From Candidatus Pelagibacterales bacterium (GTDB lineage Bacteria; Pseudomonadota; Alphaproteobacteria; Pelagibacterales; AG-422-B15), in NCBI GenBank assembly GCA_016777745.1, contig JADHQX010000056.1, positions 1 through 7,575 of the forward strand: a stretch of DNA of 7,575 bases, read 5' to 3'. This document shows positions 1 through 6,487 of this stretch, in pieces. The number at the start of each line of letters is the position of its first letter. Positions within the stretch are counted from its first letter, which is position 1. A model generated the notes under the pieces. That model was not told the DNA's origin. It did no database searches and saw nothing but the letters and a program-made list of their open reading frames with translations. Made by a program: the position numbers and the translations under genes.

Positions 1-153
1 ATAGAGTCTGCAAAATCATTGGGAACTGCTATAGCTAAACTAGCAAAAGAAAAAGGTATTGATAAAGTCTATTTAGATAGAGGTCCAAATATCTACCATG
101 GAATAATTAAATCGCTAGCTGATGAAGCTAGATCTGCAGGATTAACAATTTAA
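1..153 (+). CDS. rplR: 50S ribosomal protein L18, C-terminal part (5' end outside window)
   Basis: This is the last 50 codons of L18, open from the first base of the window and ending at a TAA. L18 sits in the central protuberance of the large subunit and binds 5S rRNA together with L5. The visible residues carry the family's C-terminal pattern: an AKSLGTAIA helix, [13 protein letters not shown], then [17 protein letters not shown] before the stop. The family is usually about 115-120 residues, so somewhat more than half lies upstream. It is followed nine bases later by rpsE, the standard spc-operon order (L18-S5-L30-L15-SecY). Identification is by recognition of the conserved tail and by gene order. 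Nothing looks broken. Confidence 0.95.
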   Translation: MESAKSLGTAIAKLAKEKGIDKVYLDRGPNIYHGIIKSLADEARSAGLTI

Positions 154-162
154 GGAATAAAT

Positions 163-693
163 ATGCGAGATAATAGAGATAATAGAGATAATAGAGCCCC
201 TAAGGATGACATTAAAGATAAGTTAGTTGCAATTAACAGAGTAACTAAAGTTGTTAAGGGCGGTAGAAGATTTGGTTTTGCAGCCCTTGTTGTTGCAGGA
301 GATGAATCTGGAAGAGTTGGATTTGGGAAAGGTAAAGCAAAAGAAGTTCCTGAAGCTATTAAAAAAGCAAATGATGCAGCGAGAAAAAGTATGATTAAGA
401 TTCCTTTAAGAGAAGGTAGAACTCTTCATCATGATATTGTCGGCAATCATGGTGCTAGTAAGGTTGTTATGAGATCTGCTCCATCGGGTACTGGAATTAT
501 TGCTGGTGGTTCTGTTAGAGCTGTATTTGAGTTATTAGGAATCAAAGATATTGTTACTAAATCTATTGGAAGTGCAAATCCTTACAATATCATTAGAGCT
601 GCAGTTAATGGATTAAAGCAACAAAAGTCACCTAAAATGGTCGCGGCCAGAAGAAGTAAGAAGGTTGCTGAAATTAATTCAATTAGAGATTAA
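163..693 (+). CDS. rpsE: 30S ribosomal protein S5
   Basis: S5 is a small-subunit protein needed for decoding fidelity and for the mRNA entry and helicase region of the 30S. The 176-residue product has both expected domains. The N-terminal double-stranded-RNA-binding-like domain spans about residues 19-83 and includes [18 protein letters not shown] and [17 protein letters not shown]. The C-terminal domain spans about 97-160 and includes [16 protein letters not shown] and [16 protein letters not shown]. The loop KVVKGGRRF is where spectinomycin-resistance changes map in other bacteria, and it looks wild type. A good Shine-Dalgarno (AAGGA, 152-156) sits six bases before the ATG and supports this start. 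The first 11 residues form an RDN tandem repeat (reported separately) ahead of the conserved domain, so S5 has a charged N-terminal extension. It is co-transcribed with its neighbours. Confidence 0.98.
   Translation: MRDNRDNRDNRAPKDDIKDKLVAINRVTKVVKGGRRFGFAALVVAGDESGRVGFGKGKAKEVPEAIKKANDAARKSMIKIPLREGRTLHHDIVGNHGASKVVMRSAPSGTGIIAGGSVRAVFELLGIKDIVTKSIGSANPYNIIRAAVNGLKQQKSPKMVAARRSKKVAEINSIRD
166..195 (+). repeat. Nine-base tandem repeat inside the start of rpsE
   Basis: About 3.2 in-frame copies of a nine-base unit (AGAGATAAT, the first copy beginning CGA instead of AGA) follow the rpsE start codon directly. They encode Arg-Asp-Asn three times plus a final Arg. From base 167 on, the copies are identical at the nucleotide level, which suggests recent slippage or duplication rather than protein-level convergence. 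Because the unit is a multiple of three, copy-number changes would keep the reading frame. Confidence 0.9.
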
Positions 694-695
694 AA

Positions 696-878
696 ATGAG
701 TCAAAAAATAAAAATTACACTTACTAAAAGTTCAATCGGATCAATTCAAAAAATAATTGGCACTCTAAAAGGACTTGGACTTAAGAAAATACGAAGTACT
801 TCTGTATTAATTGAAACTCCTGAAGTACTTGGAATGATAAAAAAAGTACAACATTTAGTTAAAACTGAGAGAGTTTAA
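696..878 (+). CDS. rpmD: 50S ribosomal protein L30
   Basis: L30 is a small protein of the large subunit. The 60-residue product matches the family in length and pattern: KIKITLTKSSIG at the start, then TLKGLGLKKIRSTSVL, the ETPEVLGMIKKV motif and HLVKTE at the end. The ATG lies two bases after the rpsE stop, so initiation is probably coupled to termination of S5. Only a weak AGAGA element (about 684-688), inside the rpsE coding end, could serve as ribosome-binding site. Its place between S5 and L15 is the normal one. L30 is absent from some bacterial lineages, so its presence here is mildly informative. Confidence 0.96.
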   Translation: MSQKIKITLTKSSIGSIQKIIGTLKGLGLKKIRSTSVLIETPEVLGMIKKVQHLVKTERV

Positions 879-882
879 TATT

Positions 883-1341
883 ATGAAGTTAAATGAATTA
901 AAAAAACCTAAGGGACATACTTTTACTTCAAAAAGAATTGGCAGAGGAATTGGTTCGGGTAAAGGTAAGACTTCGGGCAGTGGTCACAAAGGTCAAAAAG
1001 CTAGATCTGGTGTAGCTATTAATGGATTTGAAGGCGGTCAAATGCCCATCTTTAGAAGACTACCAAAATTTGGTTTTACAAACATTGGTCGCACAGACTA
1101 TGTTGAGCTGAACTTGGAAGATATACAAAAAATTATTGAAAAAAATAAGATAGCTGAGGATCAAGTTATTAATATTGAGCTACTTAAAAAATTATCAGTC
1201 ATTAAGAAAAAAAATAACTTAAAACTTAAAGTTTTAGGGCGTGGTGAAATGTTGTCAAAAAACTCTATTGAGTGTGGTAAAATTTCGAAATCAGCTCAAG
1301 AAAAAGCCAATAAAAATGGCAATAATATTACGATCAATTAA
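883..1341 (+). CDS. rplO: 50S ribosomal protein L15
   Basis: L15 is a late-assembly protein of the large subunit with a long basic N-terminal extension that threads into 23S rRNA. The 152-residue product begins MKLNELKKPKG and carries the glycine- and lysine-rich signature KRIGRGIGSGKGKTSGSGHKGQKARSG (about residues 18-43), followed by GFEGGQMPIFRRLPKFGF (48-65). The C-terminal globular part (about 75-152) is recognisable in VLGRGE (117-122) but is unusually rich in Lys, Asn and Ile, as expected from the base composition. The start is four bases after the rpmD stop, with only a purine-rich GAGAGAG stretch (867-873) upstream. The stop codon lies in a run of nine A residues that leads directly into secY. 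Confidence 0.97.
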   Translation: MKLNELKKPKGHTFTSKRIGRGIGSGKGKTSGSGHKGQKARSGVAINGFEGGQMPIFRRLPKFGFTNIGRTDYVELNLEDIQKIIEKNKIAEDQVINIELLKKLSVIKKKNNLKLKVLGRGEMLSKNSIECGKISKSAQEKANKNGNNITIN

Positions 1342-1349
1342 AAAAAAAT

Positions 1350-2681
1350 ATGGCTTCTGCAGCAGAACAATTAGCTTCAAATTTCAGTTTTGGAATGTTT
1401 CGTAAAGCTACGGAATTAAAAAAACGTATTTGGTTTACACTTGGCATACTTATTGTCTATCGTTTTGGTACATACATTCCACTATCTGGTATCGATATTG
1501 AGCAGTTAGCTTCATTAGTTGAAACTAACCAAAGTGGAATACTTGGTATGTTTGATGTATTTGCTGGTGGTGCGATTAGTCGTATGGCTATATTTGCATT
1601 AGGTATTATGCCTTATATTTCGGCTTCTATTATTATTCAATTGATGACTAGTGTATCACCTGCTTTAGCTAATCTGAAAAAAGAAGGTGAACCTGGAAGA
1701 AAGAAGATTACTCAATATACACGTTATGGAACTGTAATTCTGGCAATCCTTCAAGGTTACGGAATTTCTGTTGGATTAGAGTCAGCGGGACAAATAGTAA
1801 CCGATCCTGGATTGTTTTTTAGAATATCAACAACAATTACCCTTGTTGGTGGAACAGTTTTCCTAATGTGGCTTGGTGAGCAGGTAACTAGTAGAGGTAT
1901 CGGCAATGGAATTTCATTAATTATATTTTCAGGTATTGTCGCTGAAATACCTAGCGCCTTAATAAATACCCTTACGTTGGGAAGACAAGGTACAATATCT
2001 ACACTAACTCTTTTACTTTTATTTGCCTTAGTGATTGCAGTAGTTATTTTTATAATATTCATGGAAAGAGCACAACGAAGACTCCTTGTGCAATATCCTA
2101 AAAGACAGATGGGGAATAAAATGATGGGTGGTGACACTTCACATTTACCGCTTAAATTAAACACAGCTGGAGTTATACCGGCAATTTTTGCTTCGTCCAT
2201 ATTACTATTACCAATTACAATTGCCAACTTTAACCTTTCAACTGATCAATCTTGGTTAAGTGATATAGCGGCATTACTTGGAAGAGGTCAGCCTCTTTAT
2301 ATGGCTTTATATGCTTCAGCAATTATATTTTTTGCATTCTTTTATACATCAATTGTTTTTAACCCAGTAGAAACTGCTGATAACTTAAAACGGAATGGTG
2401 GCTTTATACCGGGTATCAGACCAGGAGAAAAGACTGCTGAATATATTGATTTTGTTTTATCTAGAATAACTACAATTGGTGCTTTATATCTAGCATTTGT
2501 ATGTATTCTTCCTGAAATTTTAATAGCCCAATACTCTATTCCATTTTATTTGGGTGGAACATCTCTATTAATTGTAGTTGTGGTAGGTATGGATACTGTT
2601 GGCCAAATACAAAGTCATTTATTTGCATATCAGTATGAAGGGTTAATTAAGAAATCAAGAATTAGAGGTAGAAAAAAGTGA
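1350..2681 (+). CDS. secY: Preprotein translocase channel subunit SecY
   Basis: SecY forms the protein-conducting channel of the inner membrane, with SecE and SecG, and works with SecA or with translating ribosomes. The 443-residue product has ten hydrophobic segments, at roughly 26-46, 77-100, 125-145, 157-176, 185-207, 218-238, 272-292, 317-338, 370-390 and 395-415. The plug region is around 62-75 (SGILGMFDVFAGGA). The long cytoplasmic loop between segments 6 and 7 (about 239-270) contains ERAQRRLLVQYPKRQMG. The loop between 8 and 9 contains NLKRNGGFIPGIRPGE with R357, the arginine known to matter for SecA-driven export in E. coli. The C-terminus is basic. The start has no Shine-Dalgarno and is preceded by an A-rich stretch only eight bases after rplO. 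The stop overlaps the adk start. Confidence 0.98.
   Translation: MASAAEQLASNFSFGMFRKATELKKRIWFTLGILIVYRFGTYIPLSGIDIEQLASLVETNQSGILGMFDVFAGGAISRMAIFALGIMPYISASIIIQLMTSVSPALANLKKEGEPGRKKITQYTRYGTVILAILQGYGISVGLESAGQIVTDPGLFFRISTTITLVGGTVFLMWLGEQVTSRGIGNGISLIIFSGIVAEIPSALINTLTLGRQGTISTLTLLLLFALVIAVVIFIIFMERAQRRLLVQYPKRQMGNKMMGGDTSHLPLKLNTAGVIPAIFASSILLLPITIANFNLSTDQSWLSDIAALLGRGQPLYMALYASAIIFFAFFYTSIVFNPVETADNLKRNGGFIPGIRPGEKTAEYIDFVLSRITTIGALYLAFVCILPEILIAQYSIPFYLGGTSLLIVVVVGMDTVGQIQSHLFAYQYEGLIKKSRIRGRKK
2665..2669 (+). promoter_or_regulatory. Ribosome-binding site for adk (GTG start)
   Basis: GAGGT, complementary to the 16S rRNA 3' end, lies eight bases before the GTG at 2678, inside the last codons of secY. 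It supports GTG as the true adk start. The resulting protein begins directly with the beta strand leading to the P-loop, as in other adenylate kinases. Confidence 0.6.
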
Positions 2682-3247
2682 ATCTAATTTTACTTGGACC
2701 ACCCGGAGCTGGCAAAGGAACTCAAGCTAAATCTATTTGTGATAAATTTAATTTGTGCCATTTGTCAACAGGGGACATTTTAAGAAATGAAGTTGCTAAT
2801 CAAACTGAATTAGGTAAGCAAGCTAAAGATATTATGGACAAAGGTGAGCTTGTTTCAAATGAAGTCATTTTACAGATCATAAAAAATTTTATTGATAATA
2901 ACTTATCAAAATTTACGGGATTTTTGTTTGATGGCTTTCCAAGATCTGCAGAGCAAGCTGATATGTTAAATAAAGTTCTTAATGATATTAAAGTAAGTAT
3001 TGATAAAGTAATACTGTTAGATGTAGACCAATCAATTCTTTTAAACCGTATTATGAAAAGAAAAGAAGAAGAAGGAAGGGTAGATGACAGTGAAAAAGTT
3101 CTTAAATCTCGTTTAGATGTTTACTTTACACAAACACAACCACTAATAGACTATTACTTAAATTTAAATTTACTTAAAAAAGTCGATGGAACTAAGGAAA
3201 TTAACCAAGTAAATCAAGATATTAACACAATACTGGAGGCTGCTTAA
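2678..3247 (+). CDS. adk: Adenylate kinase, short-LID form
   Basis: Adenylate kinase catalyses ATP + AMP = 2 ADP in the cytoplasm and sets the adenylate energy balance. The 189-residue product starts at GTG and has the P-loop GPPGAGKGT (residues 7-15), the AMP-binding STGDILR (30-36), DGFPR (85-89) and the GRVDDSEKVLKSRL segment (133-146) with arginines that contact phosphates. The LID is the short type: the roughly 30-residue insertion with zinc-binding cysteines or its hydrogen-bond substitute, seen in long forms such as E. coli (214 residues), is missing. Short forms are normal in alphaproteobacteria. The start overlaps the secY stop in a GTGA sequence, so translation is probably coupled. 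adk between secY and rpsM is a conserved arrangement in this class. Confidence 0.98.
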   Translation: MNLILLGPPGAGKGTQAKSICDKFNLCHLSTGDILRNEVANQTELGKQAKDIMDKGELVSNEVILQIIKNFIDNNLSKFTGFLFDGFPRSAEQADMLNKVLNDIKVSIDKVILLDVDQSILLNRIMKRKEEEGRVDDSEKVLKSRLDVYFTQTQPLIDYYLNLNLLKKVDGTKEINQVNQDINTILEAA

Positions 3248-3252
3248 TATGC

Positions 3253-3280
3253 TTGACCATTTGACTAATAATCATATAAT
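3253..3280 (+). promoter_or_regulatory. Predicted sigma70-type promoter of the alpha operon
   Basis: A -35 element TTGACC (3253-3258, five of six consensus bases) and a perfect -10 element TATAAT (3275-3280) are separated by 16 bases. They sit in the only gap longer than 52 bases in the window. Transcription would start near the A residues at 3286-3287, giving an untranslated leader of about 33 bases before rpsM. A second TTGAC lies eight bases downstream of the first (3261-3265) but is too close to the -10 to act as an alternative -35 box. The promoter would let rpsM-rpsK-rpoA-rplQ be expressed on top of read-through from the spc genes. This is a prediction from sequence only. Confidence 0.72.
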
Positions 3281-3306
3281 CCGCCAAACTCTCAATAACT
3301 GCAATC

Positions 3307-3313
3307 AAAGGAT
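3307..3313 (+). promoter_or_regulatory. Ribosome-binding site for rpsM (GTG start)
   Basis: AAAGGAT lies seven bases (counted from the AGGA core) before the GTG at 3320. It supports GTG as the rpsM start, which gives the standard S13 N-terminus [11 protein letters not shown] see no in-frame ATG nearby that would do so. Confidence 0.75.
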
Positions 3314-3319
3314 CTATCT

Positions 3320-3697
3320 GTGGCTCGTATAGCTGGTGTAAACATTCCAAGTCAAAAAAAATTAGGTATCGCCCTCACTTATGTGTATGGAGTGGGTAGA
3401 AAATATTCAGTAGATATATGTAAACAAGCAGATGTTGATGAAAATATTAGAGTTCAAGATTTATCTGAATTAGATATTAAAAAAGTTACAGATGTAATTG
3501 CCGCTGACTTTACAGTCGAAGGTGATTTGAGAAGAGAAATATCTGCTAATATTAAAAGATTAAAAGATTTAGGTGCGTATAGAGGTGTAAGACATAGAAA
3601 AAATTTACCGTGTCGAGGACAGAGAACTCATACAAATGCTAGAACTAAAAAAGGTAAAGCTATAGCAATTGCCGGAAAGAAAAAGGTAACTAAGTAA
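3320..3697 (+). CDS. rpsM: 30S ribosomal protein S13
   Basis: S13 lies in the head of the small subunit, contacts the P-site tRNA through its C-terminal tail and forms bridges to the large subunit. The 125-residue product has the N-terminal [20 protein letters not shown] (18-27, helix-hairpin-helix-like region), the [15 protein letters not shown] stretch (67-81) and the signature [28 protein letters not shown] (85-112), ending in a very basic tail. Many homologues have Val where this has Cys98 (LPCRGQ), a tolerated variation. The start is a GTG with a good ribosome-binding site, behind a predicted promoter, so it is the first gene of the alpha operon. Its stop overlaps the rpsK start by one base (TAATG). 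No rpmJ (L36) lies upstream, unlike in enterobacteria. Confidence 0.97.
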   Translation: MARIAGVNIPSQKKLGIALTYVYGVGRKYSVDICKQADVDENIRVQDLSELDIKKVTDVIAADFTVEGDLRREISANIKRLKDLGAYRGVRHRKNLPCRGQRTHTNARTKKGKAIAIAGKKKVTK

Positions 3698-4086
3698 TGG
3701 CTGATAAAAAAGTAGTTAAAAAGAAAAAAACCAAAAAAAATATTGTTTCAGGTATGGCTTACATACAAGCTACCTTTAATAATACAATGGTAACAATTAC
3801 TGATGAGCAAGGCAACAGTGTTGCTTGGTCATCTGCAGGTGTTAAAGGTTTTAAGGGTTCGAGAAAATCTACGCCTTATGCTGCACAAATGGCAGCTGAA
3901 GATGCAGGAAATAAAGCTAAGGAATTTGGTTTAAAAAATTTGCAGGTCTTTGTAAAAGGCCCTGGTGGAGGCAGAGAGTCTGCCTTAAGAGCACTACAAG
4001 CAGTTGGATTTTACATAACATCTATAAAGGATACTACTCCTATTCCTCATAATGGATGCCGACCCCCTAAAAAGAGAAGAGTATAA
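3697..4086 (+). CDS. rpsK: 30S ribosomal protein S11
   Basis: S11 sits on the platform of the small subunit near the mRNA exit and the 3' end of 16S rRNA. The 129-residue product has a lysine-rich N-terminus (residues 4-14), then [20 protein letters not shown] (21-40), [20 protein letters not shown] (45-64), [15 protein letters not shown] (86-100) and the invariant C-terminal [18 protein letters not shown]. Asn119-Gly120 in that tail corresponds to the site that becomes isoaspartate in E. coli S11. The ATG shares its A with the rpsM stop, so the two are probably translationally coupled. AAAAGG (3681-3686) upstream can act as ribosome-binding site. Length and all motifs are normal. Confidence 0.98.
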   Translation: MADKKVVKKKKTKKNIVSGMAYIQATFNNTMVTITDEQGNSVAWSSAGVKGFKGSRKSTPYAAQMAAEDAGNKAKEFGLKNLQVFVKGPGGGRESALRALQAVGFYITSIKDTTPIPHNGCRPPKKRRV

Positions 4087-4113
4087 AATATTTAATAATA
4101 TAAGGATAACAGT

Positions 4114-5136
4114 ATGAGCATTATAAATAACTGGCAGGCACTAATTAAACCATCAAAACTATCACTTGTACCTTCTGACACTTCTAGTTTTCAAGCTACA
4201 TTAACAGCAGAACCTTTAGAAAGAGGATTTGGTTTAACTTTAGGTAATGCTTTAAGAAGAGTGTTGCTATCATCTTTACAAGGAACTGCAGTTACAGCTA
4301 TCAAGGTTGAGAATGTACTTCACGAATTTTCATCAATTGATGGAGTAAGAGAAGATGTAACTGATATTGTATTAAATATTAAATCTTTAGCATTAAATAT
4401 GCATTCTGAAGGTGTAAAGAAAATGTCCTTAAATGTTACAGGGCCTGGAGAAATTACAGCAGGAATGATCAATGCTCCTTCTGAAATTGATATAATTAAT
4501 CCTGAGTTAGTCATCTGTAATTTAGACGAAAATGTAGAATTCAATATGGAATTAACAGTAGCAAAAGGTAAGGGTTACGTAGCAGCAGAGCACAATAGAG
4601 TTGAAGATGCACCAATTGGATTAATTCCAGTAGATTCAATTTTTAGCCCTGTAAAGCAAGTAGCTTATAGTGTTGAAAATACACGCGAAGGTAAAGTTTT
4701 GGACTATGACAAGCTAACCATGACAATTGAGACAGATGGATCTATATCTCCTGAAGACTCCATTGCATTTGCAGCAAGAATTATTCAAGATCAACTTCAA
4801 TCATTTATTAACTTTAACGAGCCTGAAGAAGTCATACCTGAGCCTGATGCTCTTGAGCCTCAATTTAATAAAAACTTACTTAGAAAAGTTGAAGAGCTTG
4901 AGTTGTCAGTTAGATCTATGAATTGTTTGCGAAATGATAACATTATATATATCGGTGATTTAGTTCAAAAATCAGAAACAGAAATGCTTAGAACACCTAA
5001 CTTTGGTAGAAAATCTTTAAATGAAATTAAAGAGGTTTTAGGGGTTATGTCTCTTTATCTTGGAATGGAAGTTCCAAACTGGCCACCTGAAAACATTGAA
5101 GAAATGGCAAGAAAAATAGAAGACCCATATAACTAA
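4114..5136 (+). CDS. rpoA: DNA-directed RNA polymerase alpha subunit
   Basis: The alpha subunit dimerises to start RNA polymerase assembly, and its C-terminal domain binds UP elements and activators. The 340-residue product has an N-terminal domain (about 1-237) with the assembly motif [20 protein letters not shown] (36-55), an acidic, proline-containing linker (about 236-251, [14 protein letters not shown]) and a C-terminal domain (about 254-325). The latter carries [15 protein letters not shown], where Arg267 and Asn270 align with the DNA-contacting Arg265 and Asn268 of E. coli, then [26 protein letters not shown] and NWPP. A Shine-Dalgarno AAGGA (4102-4106) lies seven bases before the ATG. 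It follows rpsK after 27 AT-rich bases and precedes rplQ, the standard alpha-operon order except that rpsD is not between them. Confidence 0.98.
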   Translation: MSIINNWQALIKPSKLSLVPSDTSSFQATLTAEPLERGFGLTLGNALRRVLLSSLQGTAVTAIKVENVLHEFSSIDGVREDVTDIVLNIKSLALNMHSEGVKKMSLNVTGPGEITAGMINAPSEIDIINPELVICNLDENVEFNMELTVAKGKGYVAAEHNRVEDAPIGLIPVDSIFSPVKQVAYSVENTREGKVLDYDKLTMTIETDGSISPEDSIAFAARIIQDQLQSFINFNEPEEVIPEPDALEPQFNKNLLRKVEELELSVRSMNCLRNDNIIYIGDLVQKSETEMLRTPNFGRKSLNEIKEVLGVMSLYLGMEVPNWPPENIEEMARKIEDPYN

Positions 5137-5154
5137 AATTTAAGTAGAAAAAAT

Positions 5155-5520
5155 ATGAGACACGGAATAGCAAAAAGAAAACTAAATAGAACTTCGACAC
5201 ATAGAATCTCTATGTTGGAAAATATGGCTGTATCTCTAATTAAGAGTGAAACCATTAAAACAACTTTGCCTAAAGCTAAAGAACTTAGACCATTTGTAGA
5301 AAAAATAATTACATTAGGTAAAAAAAATACAAATGCATCAAGAATTAATGCATTTAGTAGTTTACGTGATGGTGATGCAGTAAAAAAAGTTTTTTCTGAT
5401 CTCTCAAAAAGATTTGAAAAAAGACAAGGTGGCTACTGTAGAATTGTTAAAGCCGGTTTTCGTACTGGCGATAAGGCTCCCATGGCTTATATTCAATTAT
5501 TAGACCAAGAAGCTAAATAG
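5155..5520 (+). CDS. rplQ: 50S ribosomal protein L17
   Basis: L17 lies near the exit-tunnel side of the large subunit. The 121-residue product begins [17 protein letters not shown] and has [38 protein letters not shown] (20-57), the usual helical core. It ends with [26 protein letters not shown] (92-117), typical of the short bacterial form of about 120 residues. The start is 18 bases after rpoA with no clear Shine-Dalgarno, only A-rich sequence. This is the last gene of the alpha operon in most bacteria. Here the next gene follows after 52 bases with no clear terminator. Confidence 0.97.
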   Translation: MRHGIAKRKLNRTSTHRISMLENMAVSLIKSETIKTTLPKAKELRPFVEKIITLGKKNTNASRINAFSSLRDGDAVKKVFSDLSKRFEKRQGGYCRIVKAGFRTGDKAPMAYIQLLDQEAK

Positions 5521-5572
5521 TTTTCAATCAATTTTTTTTAAACAAGATTTTTGGTCAAAAAATGAAAATTTT

Positions 5573-6448
5573 ATGGCTAAACACACCCTCTCATTAATTA
5601 TTAAAGAAAATGAATCTGATACAAGGCTGGATAGATATTTAGTTAATTCATTAAATGTACCTCAAAGCCTAATTCAAAAAGATTTAAGAAAAGGCTTCAT
5701 AAAGGTAAATGATAAAAAATCACTTGCTAAATATAGAATTCAGGCAGGAGATATAATTCAATTATCAAAAGATTATTCTGAAATTAAGCCCAAACAAACA
5801 ATAGAACCAAATAAAAAAGATTTAGATCGTTTAAAAAAATCAATTATATTTTCTGATATTAATTTTTTTATAATTAATAAGTGGAATAAAATAGCAGTAC
5901 AGGGTGGTAGTGGTTTAAAGACAAATTTAGATGATATGCTTTATCATTCAAATCTATTTGATAGTAGGCCCTTACTAGTACATCGATTAGATAGAGATAC
6001 CAGTGGGATTCTCATCTTCGCTCTTAATAGACAATCTGCAAAACATTTCTCTGATTTGTTTAGTAATAGAGAAATTAATAAAACTTATGAAGCAATCATC
6101 ATAGGATGTCCAAATGATAATGAGGGAGTGATGAATAATGATATTGAAGAAGATGATCAGCGTCATAGCGCAGAAACAAAATATAAGGTCATTAAAAGAC
6201 TATCAGAAGACCTAACCCATATTGAGTTAACTCCTACAACTGGAAGAAAACATCAATTAAGAATACATTGTAAACTTAATGGTTTCCCGATATTAGGTGA
6301 CAATAAATATTATTTACCAGTGTCAAAAGTCTATAAAAATGAGAACAACCTTTTTTTACATGCAAAAAAAATTGAATTTAATGATCCTGATGATGAACTC
6401 GTCAATGTTGAGGCAAATTTACCAAATCATTTTTTTAACTACATATGA
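5573..6448 (+). CDS. rluC: 23S rRNA pseudouridine synthase, RluC/RluD family (probably RluC)
   Basis: Enzymes of this family convert chosen uridines of 23S rRNA to pseudouridine. RluC acts at three sites around the peptidyl-transferase region and RluD on helix 69. The 291-residue product has an N-terminal S4-like RNA-binding domain (about 17-65, TRLDRYLV to AGDIIQL) and then the catalytic domain. It has the HRLDRDTSG motif (137-145) with the catalytic Asp140, the KTYEA strand (170-174) with Tyr172, and GRKHQLRIH (224-232), followed by GDNKY (242-246) and FLHAKKIEF (261-269). All key residues are present. TSG rather than TTG after the catalytic Asp, together with the length, favours RluC, but the target site cannot be proven from sequence. 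The ATG has no Shine-Dalgarno. An out-of-frame ATG lies 11 bases upstream. Confidence 0.88.
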   Translation: MAKHTLSLIIKENESDTRLDRYLVNSLNVPQSLIQKDLRKGFIKVNDKKSLAKYRIQAGDIIQLSKDYSEIKPKQTIEPNKKDLDRLKKSIIFSDINFFIINKWNKIAVQGGSGLKTNLDDMLYHSNLFDSRPLLVHRLDRDTSGILIFALNRQSAKHFSDLFSNREINKTYEAIIIGCPNDNEGVMNNDIEEDDQRHSAETKYKVIKRLSEDLTHIELTPTTGRKHQLRIHCKLNGFPILGDNKYYLPVSKVYKNENNLFLHAKKIEFNDPDDELVNVEANLPNHFFNYI

Positions 6449-6477
6449 TTGTTTAATTTAGATTAATTAGTTATTAT

Positions 6478-6483
6478 AAGGAA
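6478..6483 (+). promoter_or_regulatory. Ribosome-binding site for pccB
   Basis: AAGGAA lies a few bases before the ATG at 6488, in the 39-base gap after rluC. It fixes the start that gives the usual PccB N-terminus (a charged helix, then the [15 protein letters not shown] motif). Confidence 0.7.
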
Positions 6484-6487
6484 TATT

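Noticed and set aside
1757..2227. 156-codon open frame on the - strand inside secY
   Set aside because: It is antisense to a strongly conserved stretch of SecY, has no recognisable domain, and arises from the codon pattern of the membrane protein. It is a shadow frame.
4082..4100. AT-rich stretch with TATAAA-like boxes between rpsK and rpoA considered as a promoter
   Set aside because: No plausible -35 element stands at the right distance, and -10-like sequences are expected by chance at this base composition.
4320..4544. 74-codon open frame on the - strand inside rpoA
   Set aside because: It lies fully antisense within the conserved alpha N-terminal domain, with no family resemblance. Treated as chance.
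4727..4921. 64-codon + strand frame inside rpoA in another reading frame
   Set aside because: It is leucine/lysine-rich low-complexity translation of rpoA codons with no motif. Treated as a shadow frame.
5546..5562. Small A/T inverted repeat before rluC (TTTTTG / CAAAAA) considered as a terminator
   Set aside because: The stem is almost all A-T with a loop of two to four bases, and no T-run follows it. Too weak to call a terminator.
6449..6477. Possible promoter before pccB (TTGTTT, 17 bases, TATTAT)
   Set aside because: The -35 matches only half the consensus in very AT-rich sequence. The expected start near 6484 would remove the good AAGGAA ribosome-binding site from the mRNA, so the two cannot both be used. 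Read-through from rluC is simpler.
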